Source of the DNA: Nitrospirales bacterium
GTDB lineage: Bacteria; Nitrospirota; Nitrospiria; Nitrospirales; UBA8639
Reading direction: 5' to 3'
DNA length: 64,000 nucleotides
Assembly (NCBI GenBank): GCA_029261255.1
Contig: JAJDBQ010000182.1
Coordinates: 32,056-96,055, forward strand
A model generated the notes under the pieces. The model searched no databases. It saw nothing but the letters and a program-made list of their open reading frames with translations, and was not told the DNA's origin. The position numbers and the translations under genes were made by a program. This document shows positions 56,571-64,000 of the stretch, piece by piece (position 1 is the first letter of the stretch; each line of letters opens with the position of its first letter).

Positions 56571-56693
56571 ACTCAGGACAACTCCCTTAACAATTGACCA
56601 ACATCATCATTCTAATAACTAGTAAAAAACACTAAGACAACCAATTGATTGTAACATGCCTTTTTCGGAACTGCCAACAATTAGCCCTTCCGA

Positions 56694-57233
56694 TTATTTT
56701 TGAACATGTTCGGGAGCCATTTTTGCCAGGTAAGGAAGATTGCGATATTTTTGTTCGAAATCTAGGCCATAGCCGACGATATAGGCTGGTGGAACCTCAA
56801 ACCCTATATATTCGACCTCAATCTCAATCTGACGATTCGCTGGTTTACTCAGTAACGTACAAATAGCAACAGAAGCAGGCCTATGTTTGTGTAATTGGGA
56901 CACCAGATATTGGGCAGTCAGGCCAGAATCAACAATATCTTCGACGAGCAAAACATGGCGACTTGAAATATTTTCGTTCAGCTCCGTCCAGATCTTTACC
57001 GTTTTGGCAGGTCGGCCAGATTTTTTCGTACCTGTGGCAATTAAGAAATCAATTTCGATAGGTAATTGAATAACGCGAACTAAATCGGCAAAAAAGACAT
57101 AGGCTCCCTTTAAAACCCCGATCACCACAAGGTCTTTGCCTTGATAGTCCTTGGAAATTTGTTTACCCAGTTCACGAATACGCGCACGCATGGATTCTTG
57201 CGTGATTAACGGTTTCCCAAATATCTCTGCCAT
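56694..57233 (-). CDS. hpt: Hypoxanthine phosphoribosyltransferase
   Basis: Purine salvage enzyme of 179 residues. The PRPP loop VLLVEDIVDSGLTAQYL, the VIGVLKGAYVFFADLVR segment and the C-terminal YIVGYGLDFEQKYRNLPYL motif are intact. Eleven bases after tilS and upstream of ftsH. Confidence 0.94.
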   Translation of the reverse strand: MAEIFGKPLITQESMRARIRELGKQISKDYQGKDLVVIGVLKGAYVFFADLVRVIQLPIEIDFLIATGTKKSGRPAKTVKIWTELNENISSRHVLLVEDIVDSGLTAQYLVSQLHKHRPASVAICTLLSKPANRQIEIEVEYIGFEVPPAYIVGYGLDFEQKYRNLPYLAKMAPEHVQK

Positions 57234-57244
57234 AGGAAATTTAG

Positions 57245-58663
57245 TTAAGACGTCAATGTGGCTTTCACAACTGATGTTGTCGTATTCGACACCTGAAACC
57301 GTTCATCCTCTCGCATTCCCCCCACCCAAAGAATCCCTTCAGGTGAGACCAATAACGGCACCTTCGCTCTCTGGGACCGAGGCAGCTTCACGTCCGAGAA
57401 AAAGTCTTGAAGTTTCTTCTTCCGCCCTCCAAAGCCTTTGGGACAAAACCTGTCACCCGGAATCCAACTGCGTAACTGTAATTCTGGGGTGAATGTGTCA
57501 GCATCAAGATGCATTTCTAACTTATGCGATGGGCTAGCCACCTCCGCAGGATTATGCTTGGAAATCACCATACGTTGGCCCGTCGAAGGCCAAACGACAT
57601 CTCCAGGCAGTGCAACGTTTAGCGGAAGTGAGTTCACGTTATCTTGAAGGATTACGGATGTTGTCGAGAAGACCAGTCGATCATATTCCAACGCGATATC
57701 GATATCATGAATCTTCATGGTCCAACCGGATTGACCATGATCCAAGCAATCCAACACACGTTGGACAACATCAAATCGAAGATCTTTCGTATTGCCCTTC
57801 AACTGCTGGAAACCACATCGAACGACTCGGCGTCGAATCGCTAATGGCAATGCAAGCAAGGCAATTGTATCCAATTCTAATTGCTGTTCATCCTTCATCA
57901 CACAAATGTCCTGAAAAAACTCTGTGGCCATGTTCTCTAGATACTCATGATCGTCACGAATGATCTCCGCTTGACGGGATAATGTATGAACAATCCCCGG
58001 AGCATACTCCTTCAGATGGGGCAGGAGATCCTGGCGGAGACGATTTCGCAAATACACTGGCTCAGTATTTGAAGAATCCATACGATAGGGCAGTTGCCGC
58101 TGTTTCAAATATGCGATGATATCAATTCGAGGAATATCAAGAAGCGGCCGCACGATCCGTTCGCCCCGCTTCGGTGGGATGCCACTCAAGCCTCCAGTTC
58201 CACTTCCTCGGAGCATCCACATCAACACCGTTTCAGCCTGATCATCCGCCATATGTCCCAGAGCAATTTTTGTGGCATTCCGTTCCCACAGAATTCTTTC
58301 GAGAGCGTGATAACGAGCCTCTCGCGCATAGGCCTGGAACGACTGTTTTGATAATTTGGCATCGCGCTTTTCCAGTCGGATATCACGGACGCTGACCGAC
58401 ACACCCATGTCGTTCCCTAATTTCTTGACAAAATCCGCGTCCCCTTCACTCTCATCACCACGGAGCCCATGGTTCACATGCCCAACAATCAGATCCCACT
58501 TCCAGCGTGAAGACAACGCCACCAAACACGCCAATAAGGCGACAGAATCTGGGCCACCAGAAACAGCCACGACAATGCGGTCCCCCTGACGCAATAAATT
58601 TCGCGCAAGAATAGCTTGATGAACGCGTTGCTCCATCTTCACAGCATCTGTTTGGTTGCTCAT
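57245..58663 (-). CDS. tilS: tRNA(Ile)-lysidine synthase
   Basis: Makes lysidine at C34 of tRNA-Ile(CAU) so that it reads AUA. The PP-loop SGGPDS is at residues 35-40; the TilS central and C-terminal domains follow (GHMADDQAETVLMWMLRGSG, RNRLRQDLLPHL, RFCPKGFGGRKKKLQDFF). GAGGGA sits ten bases before the ATG, which directly abuts the ribF stop. Confidence 0.94.
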   Translation of the reverse strand: MSNQTDAVKMEQRVHQAILARNLLRQGDRIVVAVSGGPDSVALLACLVALSSRWKWDLIVGHVNHGLRGDESEGDADFVKKLGNDMGVSVSVRDIRLEKRDAKLSKQSFQAYAREARYHALERILWERNATKIALGHMADDQAETVLMWMLRGSGTGGLSGIPPKRGERIVRPLLDIPRIDIIAYLKQRQLPYRMDSSNTEPVYLRNRLRQDLLPHLKEYAPGIVHTLSRQAEIIRDDHEYLENMATEFFQDICVMKDEQQLELDTIALLALPLAIRRRVVRCGFQQLKGNTKDLRFDVVQRVLDCLDHGQSGWTMKIHDIDIALEYDRLVFSTTSVILQDNVNSLPLNVALPGDVVWPSTGQRMVISKHNPAEVASPSHKLEMHLDADTFTPELQLRSWIPGDRFCPKGFGGRKKKLQDFFSDVKLPRSQRAKVPLLVSPEGILWVGGMREDERFQVSNTTTSVVKATLTS

Positions 58664-59635
58664 CTAACTATTTCCCTCGTTGACCATCAAAAGATTGGAG
58701 GGGTTGCCGTTATATTTTCCCAAAATGGCCCTAGCCTGGGCCCCATCTTGATCCATTTGCTTCAACAGATTATCGACGCTGAGAAAGGTCATATCTTCTC
58801 TCACCTGCTCAATAAAGGATACGGATATGTCCTTCCCATACAGATTTAGCGTCTGATCAAAAATATGCACTTCTAAGAGTCTCTCACCTTCCTGAAACGT
58901 TTGACGCTTGCCTATATAGGCGACAGAAGCATGGCAATCGCCATCCACCTCTGTCAGTGTGGCATAAATCCCATCTGCAGGAAGCACACGATAAGAGGGA
59001 ATCCGAAGGTTGGCCGTCGGCCATCCCATTTCACTACCACGTTTTTCTCCCTCGATGACCGTACTTGTTAATCGATACGGCCGACCCAAACATGCTCTCC
59101 CTTCCACCACGTTACCGGTTGTCACACACGTCCGAATACGCGTGGAACTCACAACCGCTCCACCAGAGACAACTGGGGTCACAGGCTGCACCACAAAATC
59201 ATTCAGAGCTCCCAACCGATGAAGATCTTGAATGGTGCCACTGCGTCCTTTTCCAAAGACAAAATTTTCTCCGACAAATAACTGTCGCACACCCAACCCA
59301 TCATGTAAGACTTGCTGCACGAATTGATTGGGCGTGAGTGCAGCCAAGGCATGAGTAAAGGGGAGGATAATGAGTTCCGCTATACCCAGGTGTTCAAAGA
59401 AATCATATTTTTCCTGAGCCTCGGATAAAAATTTTGGAACAGTTCCCGGTCGCAAGACTTGGATAGGGTGAGGATCGAAAGATAAGACCATAGGCAGGCC
59501 ATCGAAGCGTCGTGCATTTTCGACGACAGCCTTAATTAAGGCACGATGGCCTACATGTTGGCCATCAAAATTCCCAATTGTCAGAACAGGAAAAGAACCG
59601 AGAGGAGCTGGGGGCAAGCCTCTGGAAATATTCAT
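58664..59635 (-). CDS. ribF: Bifunctional riboflavin kinase/FAD synthetase
   Basis: Makes FMN and FAD. The N-terminal adenylyltransferase half shows [23 protein letters not shown], and VVSSTRIRT; the C-terminal kinase half shows [26 protein letters not shown] and [19 protein letters not shown]. 323 residues. Its start overlaps the hemB stop by four bases (ATGA), so the genes are coupled. Confidence 0.94.
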   Translation of the reverse strand: MNISRGLPPAPLGSFPVLTIGNFDGQHVGHRALIKAVVENARRFDGLPMVLSFDPHPIQVLRPGTVPKFLSEAQEKYDFFEHLGIAELIILPFTHALAALTPNQFVQQVLHDGLGVRQLFVGENFVFGKGRSGTIQDLHRLGALNDFVVQPVTPVVSGGAVVSSTRIRTCVTTGNVVEGRACLGRPYRLTSTVIEGEKRGSEMGWPTANLRIPSYRVLPADGIYATLTEVDGDCHASVAYIGKRQTFQEGERLLEVHIFDQTLNLYGKDISVSFIEQVREDMTFLSVDNLLKQMDQDGAQARAILGKYNGNPSNLLMVNEGNS

Positions 59636-60615
59636 GAGTCATTGTTATTGAGAAGTAGCGCGGCCTCTTTGGCAAAATACGTCAGAATGAGGTCAGCTCC
59701 CGCACGTTTAATGGAAAGAAGACTTTCCATCATGACAGATTTTTCATCAATCCAGTCTTGCTGAGCTGCGGCTTTAATCATACTGTATTCCCCGCTTACT
59801 TGGTATGCAGCAACTGGCACCTGTGCCATATCGCGCACTTGCCTGAGAATATCCAAGTAGAACAACGCCGGCTTCACCATGACGATATCGGCTCCTTCTT
59901 CAATATCCAACTCGACTTCCCGCAACGCTTCTCGAGCATTAGCAGCATCCATTTGGTATGAACGCCGATCACCGAACGAAGGGCTAGAAAATGCCGCATC
60001 CCTGAATGGGGCATAGAGAGCCGAGGCATACTTAGCAGAATAAGCCATGATCGGCATTTCAGTATGGCCTCGTTGATCTAACGCATCGCGAATGGCTTTA
60101 ACTCGGCCATCCATCATATCCGAAGGCGCAATCATATCTACGCCCGCTTCAGCATGACTGAGGGCCATAGCCTGAAGACAATCTAAGGTTTCATCGTTGA
60201 GAATTTTTCCCTCACGCACAATACCGCAATGTCCATGAGAGGTGTATTCATCTATGCACACATCCGTAATAACCATCAAATCAGGAAGCGCGGCTTTTAA
60301 CGCTCGGACGGCTGTTTGCACAACCCCATCGTTCGCAAGCGCCGAAGACCCTCGTTCATCCTTGTGCTCCGGTATCCCGAACAGAATGACCGCAGGAATT
60401 CCCAAGGCCCACACCTCAGAGACCTCTGACACCAGACGATCAACTGACCACCGAAATTGGCCAGGCATTGATTTGATCGGCTCCTGCTTATTCTCTCCAA
60501 ATGTGACAAACAACGGATAAATCAAATCGGCAGGCGTCAACGAGATCTCGCGCACCATGCGTCGCAATGAAGCATGCTGACGGAGTCGCCGCAATCGGTG
60601 AATTGGAAATCCCAT
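59632..60615 (-). CDS. hemB: Delta-aminolevulinic acid dehydratase (porphobilinogen synthase)
   Basis: Condenses two aminolevulinates into porphobilinogen in haem/sirohaem synthesis. The Schiff-base lysines are visible in [18 protein letters not shown] and [11 protein letters not shown]. The metal loop [14 protein letters not shown] has two of the three cysteines of zinc-type enzymes, with Asp in place of the middle one, so its metal use could be mixed. 327 residues, coupled to ribF. Confidence 0.94.
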   Translation of the reverse strand: MGFPIHRLRRLRQHASLRRMVREISLTPADLIYPLFVTFGENKQEPIKSMPGQFRWSVDRLVSEVSEVWALGIPAVILFGIPEHKDERGSSALANDGVVQTAVRALKAALPDLMVITDVCIDEYTSHGHCGIVREGKILNDETLDCLQAMALSHAEAGVDMIAPSDMMDGRVKAIRDALDQRGHTEMPIMAYSAKYASALYAPFRDAAFSSPSFGDRRSYQMDAANAREALREVELDIEEGADIVMVKPALFYLDILRQVRDMAQVPVAAYQVSGEYSMIKAAAQQDWIDEKSVMMESLLSIKRAGADLILTYFAKEAALLLNNNDS

Positions 60616-60726
60616 TATTCCTCTACGAGTGTGTTACACAGTTCCTGGCAAGAGATTCTTGGCAACGAGTAGAATGATATCCTGATGACGCACATCGAGA
60701 AGATATAGCATTCTACGCTCTCGATA

Positions 60727-61119
60727 CTATTTACGAGGAAGATTGGTTAAAAAGACGACAAGGTCTCGCACGGAAATCATGCCAGCCATTTTCCCATCTT
60801 TCGTAATACCTAAATGACGAATATGTTGTTTCGCCATTAAGTCATTGGCATCCAACAGCGTACGATTGCCTTCAATGGAAGCAATAGGTGCTGACATAAT
60901 TTGTTCCGCTGTCGTCGTAAGAGGATCCGCCCCTGCTGCCACAACTCGCCGCACTAAATCCGTATCGGTGAGAATCCCAATGATTTCTTCCCCACTCGTG
61001 ACAAAAATGCTGCCAATTCCGTTATCGCGCATCATTTCAGCCGCCGTTTTCACCGACACATCGCGGTCAACTTTGACGATTTTTTCTATGGGAACCATAC
61101 ACGACTTTACTGGAACCAT
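60727..61119 (-). CDS. Tandem CBS-domain protein
   Basis: A 130-residue protein that is just two CBS motifs (SVKTAAEMMRDNGIGSIFVT and TLLDANDLMAKQHIRHLGIT), which normally bind adenine nucleotides and sense energy state. It sits between the hemD and hemB genes on the same strand; whether it regulates haem synthesis is not known. Confidence 0.88.
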   Translation of the reverse strand: MVPVKSCMVPIEKIVKVDRDVSVKTAAEMMRDNGIGSIFVTSGEEIIGILTDTDLVRRVVAAGADPLTTTAEQIMSAPIASIEGNRTLLDANDLMAKQHIRHLGITKDGKMAGMISVRDLVVFLTNLPRK

Positions 61120-61221
61120 AACACTACTCCCTCCAATTCAATCGGTTAACAGATATATGTCGACAGCTTAGTCTTTCTGTATTCACTCGCCGACAACATG
61201 GTTTGTGATGAAAGGTCTCAT

Positions 61222-62778
61222 CTATAAAGACATCTTCGCTTGACTCTGACTCGCATGAGCGACAATGGCATCAACCAAAGCAGGCACAGTATTTTCCGAT
61301 GCCACAATATCCACAGAAAGACCTTCGTCTTTCACCGTTTGTGCTGTAATCGGACCAATACAGGCCACAGTGGCATGCTGCGTCAGCTCATGCATCTCTT
61401 GTCGATCAGTAAATAACTGACAAAAGTTTTTGACCGTTGACGAACTCGTAAATGTTAAATAGTGAATATCTTGATTGCGAAAACGATCAGAGAGAGGCTC
61501 TCCTTCCACTTCTGGTTGAACCGCTTGATAGGCATGGACCACCCGAACAGATGCACCCATCTCTCCCAATTGCTCCGGAAGAATCTCCCGAGCCACTTTT
61601 GCCCGTGGAATCAGTATGCGAAGGCCCTGAATACCTAACTGGCCTAATGATTCCAAGATCCCCTCAGCCTGAAATTCATTGGGCACCAAGTCCGCCACAA
61701 TCCCCCAGCGATTCGCTTCGACTTTCGTCTGCGGACCAATGCAGCACACACGTGCTGTTCCGAGACTGCGAGTATCTTTTTGATGAAACCACAACCGCCC
61801 CATGAAAGCCTTCACGCCATTCACGCTCGTAAAGATGATCCAATCAAAGGTGGAAAGTTCTTGAATAGCTTCATCGACAGGGCCCCAACTTTCAGGAGGA
61901 GAAATTTCCAACATCGGGCACTCAATCGGTTCAGCTCCCAGTTCGGCAAGCAAATTGGACAAAGCCGGCGCCTGCTCACGAGGCCTTGTCACCAAGACGC
62001 CTTTTCCAAAAAGCGGCCGCGATTCACACCAATTGAGTCTATCACGCAATCGAACGACTTCACCCACAACAATAACCGTAGGTGGACTCAAGTGGGCTTG
62101 AGTCACCTTCTCAACAATATCCGTCAACGTCCCAATAACCGTCTGTTGCCGTGCATAGGTTCCCCATCGAATGGCCGCAACGGGTGTTGTGGGCAACTTG
62201 CCTTCCTGAATCAGCCGATCAACGATCTGCGGTAAATTTTTTGTGCCCATCAAAAAGACGAGAGTCCCTTCGGATGAAGCCAAGCGAGGCCATTCCATTG
62301 CGCTCGATGATTTCGTTGGGTCTTCGTGTCCAGTCACAAATGCGACCGTCGAGGCCAAGGTTCTGTGTGTCACAGGAATCCCTGCATACGCTGGCACGGC
62401 TACTGCCGCAGTGACACCAGGAACGACCGTGAATGGAATACCGGCTTCAGCCAAGGTCTCGGCCTCTTCTCCACCGCGACCAAAAACAAAGGGATCTCCA
62501 CCCTTCAAACGTACAACACGTTTTACTTCTCGTGCTTTACTCACTAACAACGCGTTAATTTCTTCTTGATCCCGATAAGACCCGCGCCCTTTGCGCCCCA
62601 CATAAATACGTTCTGCGTCCTGTGGAGCATGCTTCAATAACTCGGGATTGGCTAGATGATCATAAAGCACGACATCAGCCAGTTCCAAACATTCTTTCCC
62701 ACGCACGGTCAGCAGTTTAGGATCACCAGGACCAGCACCGACAAGATAGACATGGGCTCTTTTTCGTGAATGTCCCAT
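61222..62778 (-). CDS. Uroporphyrinogen-III C-methyltransferase fused to uroporphyrinogen-III synthase
   Basis: A CobA/HemD fusion of 518 residues. The N-terminal methyltransferase (about 1-250) shows [36 protein letters not shown] and [19 protein letters not shown] and makes precorrin-2/sirohydrochlorin; the C-terminal part is HemD ([32 protein letters not shown]). The start is ATG at 62778, five bases after the hemC stop, rather than the longer frame from 62826 that would overlap hemC. Confidence 0.93.
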   Translation of the reverse strand: MGHSRKRAHVYLVGAGPGDPKLLTVRGKECLELADVVLYDHLANPELLKHAPQDAERIYVGRKGRGSYRDQEEINALLVSKAREVKRVVRLKGGDPFVFGRGGEEAETLAEAGIPFTVVPGVTAAVAVPAYAGIPVTHRTLASTVAFVTGHEDPTKSSSAMEWPRLASSEGTLVFLMGTKNLPQIVDRLIQEGKLPTTPVAAIRWGTYARQQTVIGTLTDIVEKVTQAHLSPPTVIVVGEVVRLRDRLNWCESRPLFGKGVLVTRPREQAPALSNLLAELGAEPIECPMLEISPPESWGPVDEAIQELSTFDWIIFTSVNGVKAFMGRLWFHQKDTRSLGTARVCCIGPQTKVEANRWGIVADLVPNEFQAEGILESLGQLGIQGLRILIPRAKVAREILPEQLGEMGASVRVVHAYQAVQPEVEGEPLSDRFRNQDIHYLTFTSSSTVKNFCQLFTDRQEMHELTQHATVACIGPITAQTVKDEGLSVDIVASENTVPALVDAIVAHASQSQAKMSL

Positions 62779-62782
62779 TGAT

Positions 62783-63724
62783 TTATGCCGCGCCGTAGAT
62801 TTCCTGTAAAATCGGTTCTGCCCCACGATCTAACAATTCTTCAGCTACCTGTACGCCAATGGATTCAGCCTCAGACATCGAACCAGATAACGAATAGCGC
62901 ACATAGCGTTTCCCATCAAGACTCGCCACTAACCCATCCAAGGTGAGCTTCTCCCCCTCTATGACCGCATGACCCGCAATGGGTACCTGACAGCCTCCCT
63001 CTAGTCGCTTTAAGAGGGCCCGCTCAGCCGTGACCGCAACCCGCGATGGTTCGTGCTCAAGCTTCGCGAGAAGATTCCGCACAAAACGATCATCTTCTCG
63101 TCCTTCAATACCTAAAGCTCCCTGTCCAATTGCCGGAAGGCTTACTTCAGCAGGAAGACATTCAGTGATATGGGCATCCCACCCTAAACGCTTTAATCCA
63201 GAGGCTGCTAATACAATGGCATCATACTGATTCTCTTGAAGTTTCCGTAGTCGCGTTTCAACATTGCCGCGCAACATCTCAATTTTCAGGTCTGGACGGG
63301 CATGGAGAAGTTGAGATTGTCGCCGGAGACTACTCGTGCCAACCCTGGCACCCAAGGGCAATGTCTCCAACATGTTCCCATCGCGTGTGAGTAAAGCATC
63401 CCTCGGATCTTCGCGTTCGGGAACACAAATAATGATTAAGCCGGAAGGCAAGACTGCCGGCAAATCTTTCATGCTATGAACAGCCAGATCAATCTCTTTT
63501 CTCAAGAGCGCTTCTTCAATCTCTTTCACAAAGAGCCCTTTGCCTCCAACTTTGGCAAGAGGCACATCCTGAATTTTATCCCCGCTAGTTTGAATCCGCT
63601 TCAGAACAACAGAAAGTTCAGGGGCCATTTGCTTGAGCTGCCCTTGGACCCATTCGGCTTGCCACAGTGCTAATTGGCTACCACGAGTTCCGATCACGAG
63701 CGTGTCCCGTTCTTGACTTGTCAT
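62783..63724 (-). CDS. hemC: Porphobilinogen deaminase (hydroxymethylbilane synthase)
   Basis: Links four porphobilinogens into hydroxymethylbilane. VIGTRGSQLALWQAEWVQ opens it, SMKDLPAVLP and RREDPRDA-type EREDPRDALLTRDG are present, and the dipyrromethane cofactor Cys is in LEGGCQVPIAGHAV. 313 residues; adjacent to hemA and cobA/hemD. Confidence 0.95.
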   Translation of the reverse strand: MTSQERDTLVIGTRGSQLALWQAEWVQGQLKQMAPELSVVLKRIQTSGDKIQDVPLAKVGGKGLFVKEIEEALLRKEIDLAVHSMKDLPAVLPSGLIIICVPEREDPRDALLTRDGNMLETLPLGARVGTSSLRRQSQLLHARPDLKIEMLRGNVETRLRKLQENQYDAIVLAASGLKRLGWDAHITECLPAEVSLPAIGQGALGIEGREDDRFVRNLLAKLEHEPSRVAVTAERALLKRLEGGCQVPIAGHAVIEGEKLTLDGLVASLDGKRYVRYSLSGSMSEAESIGVQVAEELLDRGAEPILQEIYGAA

Positions 63725-63726
63725 AC

Positions 63727-64000
63727 TTATAAATGATCTTTCTGCGAAAGTGTTTTCTCAGAATCCTGATCTCCAGCTTCGGCTTCTAAGGGTTCTGACT
63801 CTAATGAATGAAGTTCGCGTTCACGAAGTTCAAAGAACCGTCGCGCTGCTTCAATAAATGCAAAACCATTCTGTGACTGCGCTTCACTTTTTAAGGTGAC
63901 CAACGGCCCGTGAAGTAACTTATTCACAATCGCCGAGGCTAAGCCTTCAATGGCACCGCGTTCTTTTTCTGAAAGATCACCTAATCGATGAAACGCTTTT
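63727..64000 (-). CDS. hemA: Glutamyl-tRNA reductase, C-terminal part (5' cut by window end)
   Basis: The last 90 residues of HemA, the first committed enzyme of tetrapyrrole synthesis from Glu-tRNA. LGDLSEKERGAIEGLASAIV and NKLLHGPLVTLK match the dimerisation domain. An acidic tail (ESEPLEAEAGDQDSEKTLSQ) is longer than usual. The catalytic part lies outside the window. Upstream gene of the hemC-cobA/hemD run. Confidence 0.9.
   Translation of the reverse strand, partial: KAFHRLGDLSEKERGAIEGLASAIVNKLLHGPLVTLKSEAQSQNGFAFIEAARRFFELRERELHSLESEPLEAEAGDQDSEKTLSQKDHL

Overview
The window reads as a bacterial chromosome segment of roughly 50% GC. My best guess is the genus Nitrospira, possibly a moderate-GC marine or lineage IV type. 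The clues are two copies of a dispersed repeat of the kind I associate with Nitrospira genomes (16.6 and 43.7 kb), a truncated relative of the cytochrome bd-like membrane proteins known from Nitrospira, and a Nitrospira-like gene neighbourhood. The assignment is inferred from memory, not from a database search.

Layout. 0-3 kb: end of a TtuA-like tRNA thiolase and a DEAD-box helicase. 3-7.9 kb: accessory region with small secreted or membrane proteins, a diverged tandem duplication of about 650 bp and two broken genes. 7.9-13.5 kb: minus-strand operon with a split phosphonopyruvate (or sulfopyruvate) decarboxylase, an AEP-type transaminase, a cytidylyltransferase-like protein, a CDP-alcohol phosphotransferase and a flippase-like protein. 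It looks like an aminoethylphosphonate-lipid pathway, but no PEP mutase is present. 13.8-24.2 kb: mixed housekeeping genes (queF, DegT aminotransferase, YqaA, DUF2835, CysQ-like, degenerate receiver, THUMP methyltransferase, 2-hydroxyacid dehydrogenase, CaCA antiporter, SprT, tadA).

24.2-31.3 kb is a gene graveyard centred on tRNA-Ser(CGA). A degraded tRNA-Ser copy lies 2.2 kb upstream of the intact gene, with small accessory genes between them. Directly abutting the CCA end of the intact tRNA is a roughly 530-bp element with palindromes and a frameshifted GIY-YIG nuclease, closed by a degraded second copy of the tRNA 3' end. Further on are a multiply broken pelG and the tail of a hybrid kinase (receiver remnant plus HPt).

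31.3-38.1 kb: tsaD, then hflX-nth-yicC-gmk-rpoZ-coaBC. 38.2-44.4 kb: clpC with a strong promoter and a terminator, divergent nadK, and small proteins including an ArsC/Spx-like protein, a J-domain protein and a cytochrome c. 44.5-48.2 kb: one very long protein joining a DUF255 thioredoxin-like protein to an aldo/keto reductase. 49.5-64 kb: a long minus-strand housekeeping run: hemA-hemC-cobA/hemD, CBS protein, hemB-ribF-tilS-hpt-ftsH, folP, glmM and comEC.
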